NCBI RefSeq assembly: GCF_004570345.1
Contig: NZ_SPQM01000103.1
Span: forward strand, 1 to 17,849
Length of the DNA stretch: 17,849 nucleotides
Direction: 5' to 3'
Source: Blastococcus sp. CT_GayMR20
Lineage (GTDB): Bacteria > Actinomycetota > Actinomycetes > Mycobacteriales > Geodermatophilaceae
Shown here: one piece after another, positions 14,545 to 17,849 of the stretch
Numbering within the stretch: the stretch's first letter is position 1
How the letters are laid out: the number at the start of each line of letters is the position of its first letter
The notes under the pieces: generated by a model
Databases searched by the model: none
Told to the model about the DNA's origin: nothing
Seen by the model: only the letters and a program-made list of their open reading frames with translations
Translations under genes and position numbers: made by a program

Positions 14545-14566
14545 GGTGGTCCGACGGTGGTCCGAC
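14545..14566. repeat. 11-bp perfect tandem duplication
   Basis: GGTGGTCCGAC is present twice in direct tandem (14545-14555 and 14556-14566) in the 101-bp gap before the DUF2007 gene. It could be a duplicated regulator site or a simple slippage duplication. Confidence 0.4.
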
Positions 14567-14596
14567 GGGGCCGGCGGCGAGACCGAGGAGCGAGCC

Positions 14597-14830
14597 GTGG
14601 AACGTGCGCCCGTCTCCGTGGCCACCGTGGGCAGCCGTGTCGAGGGAGAACTCATCGTCGGACTGCTGCGCAGTGCCGGTCTGAGGGCTGCCGTCGTCAC
14701 GGACGACGCCGGCGGGCAGGAGCCCCAGTGGCAGCTCGGCGGTGTCCGGGTGCTCGTCCCGGCGTCGGACGAGGCCGCGGCCCGCGAGCTCCTCACCGAC
14801 GGCGCAGCCGGACCCGCCCGCCGGACCTGA
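14597..14830 (+). CDS. DUF2007-family putative signal-transducing protein
   Basis: This is a 77-residue protein starting at GTG 14597, with GAGGAG 6 nt upstream. VATVGSRVEGELIVGLLRSAGLRAAVVTDDAGG, then the strand GVRVLVPASDEAAARELL, is the betaalphabetabetaalpha pattern of DUF2007 (putative signal-transducing protein, GlnB-like ferredoxin fold). Family members are small soluble proteins of unknown ligand, often fused or next to zinc ribbons or rhomboid proteins. Here it stands alone, downstream of the STAND gene terminator and 27 nt before the epoxide hydrolase, with which it is probably co-transcribed. No catalytic residues are known for the family. Confidence 0.82.
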   Translation: MERAPVSVATVGSRVEGELIVGLLRSAGLRAAVVTDDAGGQEPQWQLGGVRVLVPASDEAAARELLTDGAAGPARRT

Positions 14831-14857
14831 GTCCCCATCCCGATCGAAGGAGATCTC

Positions 14858-16078
14858 GTGAGCACGACCCTCGAATCCGCCGTCCAGATCCGCCCCTTCC
14901 ACATCGCCGTCCCGCAGGAGGCGCTCGACGACCTGCGCCGCCGGATCACGCAGACCCGGTGGCCGTCGTCGGAGCTGGTCGCCGACCGCTCGCAGGGTGT
15001 CCAGTCGGCGACCGTCCAGGCGCTCGCCCGCTACTGGTCCACCGAGTACGACTGGCGCCGGATCGAGGCGAGGCTGAACGCACTGCCGCAGTTCAAGACG
15101 GAGATCGACGGCGTGGACATCCATTTCGTCCACGTGCGCTCGCCGCACGCCGCCGCGATGCCGCTGATCATGACGCACGGCTGGCCGGGCTCGGTCATCG
15201 AACTGCTGGACTCCATCGGCCCGCTCACCGACCCGACCGCGCACGGGGGGCGCGCCGAGGACGCGTTCGATCTCGTGCTGCCGTCCCTGCCCGGCTACGG
15301 CTTCTCGGCCGAGCCGACCGAGGTCGGCTGGAACGTCGCCCGGGTCGCGACGGCGTGGGCGGAGCTCATGCGGCGCCTCGGCTACACCCGGTACGTCGCC
15401 CAGGGTGGCGACGTGGGCGCTGGAGTCACCGACGCGATGGGCCGCCAGGCACCCCAGGGCCTGGCGGGCATCCACATGAACCTGCTCGTCACCGCCCTGG
15501 GCGGCCCTCAGCCGGCGGAGACCGAGAAGGAACGGGCGGCGACCGCAGCGCTCGCCTACTTCCAGCAGGTGGGCTTCGGCTACTTCCTGGAGATGGCCAC
15601 GCGGCCGCAGACGGTCGGCTACGCGCTGCTCGACTCCCCCATCGCCCTCGCGGCCTGGCTGCTCGACCACGACACGGACAGCTACGAGAAGATCTCCCGC
15701 GCGTTCGTCGACGGGCAGCCCTCGGGCAGCCTCACGCGGGAGACGATCGTCGACAACGTCACGCTGTACTGGCTCACGGGTACCGGCGCCTCGGCCGCCC
15801 GGTCCTACTGGGACAGCTACGGGGCCGCCGCTCAGGCGGCGGCGAGTCAGGCTCCTCCGGACGTCTCGGTCCCGGTCGCGTTCACCACCTTCCCCGGCGA
15901 GATCTGGGCGACTCCGCGCACCTGGGCCGAGAAGTCCTACCCCACCCTCAGCTACTTCAACGAGGTCGATAGGGGCGGCCACTTCGCCGCCTGGGAGGAG
16001 CCGGGGCTGTTCGCGAGCGAGCTGCGGACGGCGTTCCGCCCGCTGCGGGCCCCGCAGATCCCCGGGCCCCGTCGCTGA
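14858..16078 (+). CDS. Epoxide hydrolase (EHN-type alpha/beta hydrolase)
   Basis: This 406-residue protein starts at GTG 14858, with AAGGAG 5 nt upstream. The N-terminal region (about 10-115) is the epoxide-hydrolase N-terminal domain: IRPFHIAVPQEALDDLRRRI, TRWP, then the FKTEIDGVDIHFVH strand. Oxyanion motif HGWPGS is at 107-112. The nucleophile is Asp185 in AQGGDVGAG, the position that forms the ester intermediate in epoxide hydrolases. His375 in RGGHFAAWEEP is the base, and Glu348 in FPGEIW is a likely charge-relay acid. A lid Tyr near 304 (TLYWLTGT) fits epoxide activation. It would convert epoxides to diols in the cytoplasm. The usual GGDWG reads GGDVG here. It ends 15 nt before a very strong hairpin. 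Some EHN-family members act in natural-product or resistance contexts; the substrate is unknown. Confidence 0.93.
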   Translation: MSTTLESAVQIRPFHIAVPQEALDDLRRRITQTRWPSSELVADRSQGVQSATVQALARYWSTEYDWRRIEARLNALPQFKTEIDGVDIHFVHVRSPHAAAMPLIMTHGWPGSVIELLDSIGPLTDPTAHGGRAEDAFDLVLPSLPGYGFSAEPTEVGWNVARVATAWAELMRRLGYTRYVAQGGDVGAGVTDAMGRQAPQGLAGIHMNLLVTALGGPQPAETEKERAATAALAYFQQVGFGYFLEMATRPQTVGYALLDSPIALAAWLLDHDTDSYEKISRAFVDGQPSGSLTRETIVDNVTLYWLTGTGASAARSYWDSYGAAAQAAASQAPPDVSVPVAFTTFPGEIWATPRTWAEKSYPTLSYFNEVDRGGHFAAWEEPGLFASELRTAFRPLRAPQIPGPRR

Positions 16079-16093
16079 CCGCGCCGTCGACCG

Positions 16094-16134
16094 CAGCGGT
16101 GGAACGGGCGACGACGGCGTCCGTTCCACCGCTG
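16094..16134 (+). terminator. Strong 17-bp hairpin after the epoxide hydrolase
   Basis: The left arm (16094-16110) and right arm (16118-16134) pair over 17 positions with a single G-T wobble, around a 7-nt loop. It begins 16 nt after the TGA stop and is followed by TCCTGTTC rather than a run of T. Stem length makes it the clearest terminator in the window. Confidence 0.75.
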
Positions 16135-16372
16135 TCCTGTTCGGACCTCGAGGCCGCGAGAAGCTCCACCGGCCTGGAGCCGGGCTGCGCGTCGTCGGTC
16201 GACCGCTCCCTCGTCCGGACGCGCACCCGGCTGCCGAAGGGTTCCCCTGCCACCCGCCATCGGGCCAGGCTGGGGACCCGGGACCCTCCTCCGCGACACC
16301 GTGCCCGCCGATGACTTCCGGCCTCACGGTCCGTCAGTACGGGAGGGGGAAACTTCGACGAGGAGCAGCAGC
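16135..16372. other. Leader region upstream of the last hydrolase operon
   Basis: The 238-bp stretch after the terminator has no supported gene. It must hold the promoter of the hydrolase/oxidoreductase pair, but I cannot assign -35 and -10 boxes. The ribosome binding site GAGGAG (about 16360-16365) lies 7 nt before the ATG. Confidence 0.35.
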
Positions 16373-17257
16373 ATGACGACAGTGACCGACCGGACGACGC
16401 ACACCCTCGAGGTGCCGGGCGCGGTGCTGACCTACGACGTCCGGAGGAGCGACGCCGGCAGCGAGCCCGCGCTGGTGCTCATCGGGTCGCCGATGGGAGC
16501 CGCGGGGTTCGGGACGCTCGCCGGCTACTTCGACGACCGCACGGTCGTGACCTACGACCCGCGCGGAGTCGAGCGCAGCCGCCGCACGGACGGCGCGGCC
16601 ACGACGACGCCCGAGGAGCACGCGGACGACGTGTCCCGGATCATCGCCGCTCTCGACGCGGGGCCCGTCGACCTGTTCGCCAGCAGCGGCGGCGCGGTCA
16701 ACGCGCTCGCGCTGGTCGCGCGCCATCCCGAGCAGGTGCGCACGCTGGTCGCGCACGAGCCGCCGACGGCCGCGCTGGTGCCCGACTCCCAGTTCGCCCT
16801 GGCCGCGTGCCAGGACATCCACGCGACGTACCTGAGGGACGGCATGGGCCCCGCGATGGCCAAGTTCATCGCGATCGTGTCGCACAGGGGCCCCATCGGC
16901 CCCGACTACGTCGAGCAGCCCGCGCCGGATCCAGCGATGTTCGGACTGCCGACCCAGGACGACGGCTCCCGGGACGACGTCCTGCTCGGGCAGAACCTCC
17001 TCCCCTGCACCCACTACGAGCCCGACGTCGCGGCTCTCCGCTCGGCGTCGACCCGCGTCGTCCTGGCGGCCGGCGCCGAGTCCGACGGCGAGCTCGCCCA
17101 CCGTGGTGCGCACGCCGTCGCCGAGCGCGTCGGCACGACGCCCGTGACGTTCCCGGGCGGCCACAACGGCTTCCTCGGCGGCGAGTACGGCCAGACGGGC
17201 GAGCCCGAGGCCTTCGCCGCGCGCCTGCGCGAGGTCCTCACCGCTCCTGCGGGGTGA
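16373..17257 (+). CDS. Alpha/beta hydrolase with A-x-S-x-G nucleophile elbow
   Basis: This 294-residue hydrolase starts at ATG 16373, with GAGGAG 7 nt upstream. The fold is visible from LTYDVRR and ALVLIGSPMGAAGF (oxyanion region, 34-46), through VVTYDPRGVERSRR (58-71), to the elbow LFASSGGAVNALAL with Ser105. The usual first glycine of G-x-S-x-G is alanine. The catalytic base is His264 in FPGGHNGFLGGEYG. The acid is probably Glu236 or Asp238 in AAGAESDGEL. This pattern is common in actinobacterial hydrolases related to epoxide-hydrolase-like and proline-iminopeptidase-like proteins, where the substrate is mostly unknown. The next gene starts 8 nt after the stop, so the two are almost certainly an operon. 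Confidence 0.88.
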   Translation: MTTVTDRTTHTLEVPGAVLTYDVRRSDAGSEPALVLIGSPMGAAGFGTLAGYFDDRTVVTYDPRGVERSRRTDGAATTTPEEHADDVSRIIAALDAGPVDLFASSGGAVNALALVARHPEQVRTLVAHEPPTAALVPDSQFALAACQDIHATYLRDGMGPAMAKFIAIVSHRGPIGPDYVEQPAPDPAMFGLPTQDDGSRDDVLLGQNLLPCTHYEPDVAALRSASTRVVLAAGAESDGELAHRGAHAVAERVGTTPVTFPGGHNGFLGGEYGQTGEPEAFAARLREVLTAPAG

Positions 17258-17265
17258 GCCCTTCC

Positions 17266-17849
17266 ATGCGGGCGGCGGTCCACGACCGGTACGGGTCCCC
17301 CGAGGTGCTGCGCATCATGGAGGTCCCGGTGCCGGCGCCGGGACCGGGACAGGTGCTGGTCGAGATCGCCGCCACCTCGGTCAACCTCAGCGACTGGGAG
17401 GGGCTGACCGGGTCACCCGCCTACGCGCGCCTCGGTGGGCTGCGCGCACCGCGTCGCCGAATCCTCGGGTCGGACATCGCGGGCCGGGTGACGCAGGTCG
17501 GCGCGGGCGTGACCGGCCTCCGGCCCGGCGACGAGGTCTACGGCGACAACCTGGCGCTGCTGGGCGGCTTCGCCGAGTACGCCGTGGCCGCCGAGTCCGC
17601 CCTCGCGCCCAAGCCGGCTGCCCTGACCTTCGCGCAGGCGTCCGCCCTCCCCCAGGCCGGCGCCATCGCCCTGCAGGGCACCGCCGGCGCGGCCGCCGGA
17701 CGCCGGGTGCTCATCAACGGCGCCGGCGGTGGATCGGGGTCGTTCGCCGTCCAGCTGGCCAAGCGGCTCGGCGCGCACGTGACCGGGGTCGACAACGGTC
17801 GCAAGCTCGACTTCATGCGCTCGCTCGGCGCCGACGACGTCCTCGACCA
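17266..17849 (+). CDS. MDR-family NAD(P)-dependent oxidoreductase, quinone-reductase-like (partial, 3' end outside window)
   Basis: The frame opens at ATG 17266, 8 nt after the hydrolase stop, and runs to the end of the window (194 full codons). It begins MRAAVHDRYGSPEVLRIMEVPVPAPGPGQVLVEI, the standard N-terminus of zinc-independent quinone-oxidoreductase-like MDR enzymes. SVNLSDWEGLTG and RRILGSDIAGRVTQVGAGV follow, then GDEVYGD and the Rossmann region RRVLINGAGGGSGSFAVQLAKRLGAHVTGV. No structural-zinc cysteine lobe is present and the position of the catalytic Cys is occupied by Asn/Leu (SVNLSD), consistent with a zinc-free enzyme. A GGGGTGAG sequence overlapping the previous stop may serve as ribosome binding site. 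It probably reduces an enone or quinone with NAD(P)H, acting with the preceding hydrolase; the pathway is unknown. Confidence 0.92.
   Translation, partial: MRAAVHDRYGSPEVLRIMEVPVPAPGPGQVLVEIAATSVNLSDWEGLTGSPAYARLGGLRAPRRRILGSDIAGRVTQVGAGVTGLRPGDEVYGDNLALLGGFAEYAVAAESALAPKPAALTFAQASALPQAGAIALQGTAGAAAGRRVLINGAGGGSGSFAVQLAKRLGAHVTGVDNGRKLDFMRSLGADDVLD

Overview
The window is high-GC DNA with strong G/C bias at third codon positions. Genes are tightly packed in short divergent and convergent units, with GTG as well as ATG starts and GGAGG-type ribosome binding sites. The gene families (WS/DGAT, MmyB-type regulator, several alpha/beta hydrolases, DUF2007, DUF4062-STAND) point to a soil-type high-GC actinobacterium. 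I suspect Geodermatophilaceae or a relative, but the genus cannot be fixed from sequence reading alone. I see no rRNA, tRNA, CRISPR array, insertion sequence or phage gene.

Left part (1-7110): the 3' end of a BBE-type FAD oxidase converges on a lipase-like alpha/beta hydrolase, with paired hairpins between them. The hydrolase is divergent from a WS/DGAT acyltransferase, so a possible neutral-lipid hydrolase and a neutral-lipid synthase share one intergenic region. A MmyB/XRE-family regulator is divergent from a zinc alcohol dehydrogenase, and a 9+9 bp inverted repeat lies between them. The dehydrogenase converges on a long VLCAD-like acyl-CoA dehydrogenase across a hairpin. This part reads as lipid, alcohol and acyl-CoA metabolism.

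Middle part (7216-10741): a small unknown protein lies downstream of an alpha/beta hydrolase, which is divergent from a VOC/glyoxalase-like protein. A hairpin containing both stop codons separates the VOC gene from a three-gene minus-strand cassette. That cassette encodes a V8/trypsin-like serine peptidase without a recognisable signal peptide, a single carboxypeptidase-regulatory-like beta-sandwich protein apparently starting at CTG, and a 59-residue HicB-like protein. A short Pro/Asp/Glu-rich protein may be divergent from it, with an 11-bp tandem repeat between.

Right part (11013-17849): an alpha/beta hydrolase is divergent from an 862-residue DUF4062-STAND-TPR ATPase that has no recognisable DNA-binding domain. 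Downstream of a terminator hairpin come a DUF2007 protein and an epoxide hydrolase, then a very strong 17-bp hairpin. The window ends with an alpha/beta hydrolase followed 8 nt later by the start of an MDR-family oxidoreductase that runs off the end.

The two most unusual items are the intracellular-looking peptidase/CpD/HicB-like cassette and the DUF4062-STAND protein. Either could belong to a signalling or conflict system, but this is inference. Much of the rest is ordinary accessory metabolism, with five alpha/beta-hydrolase-fold genes in under 18 kb.
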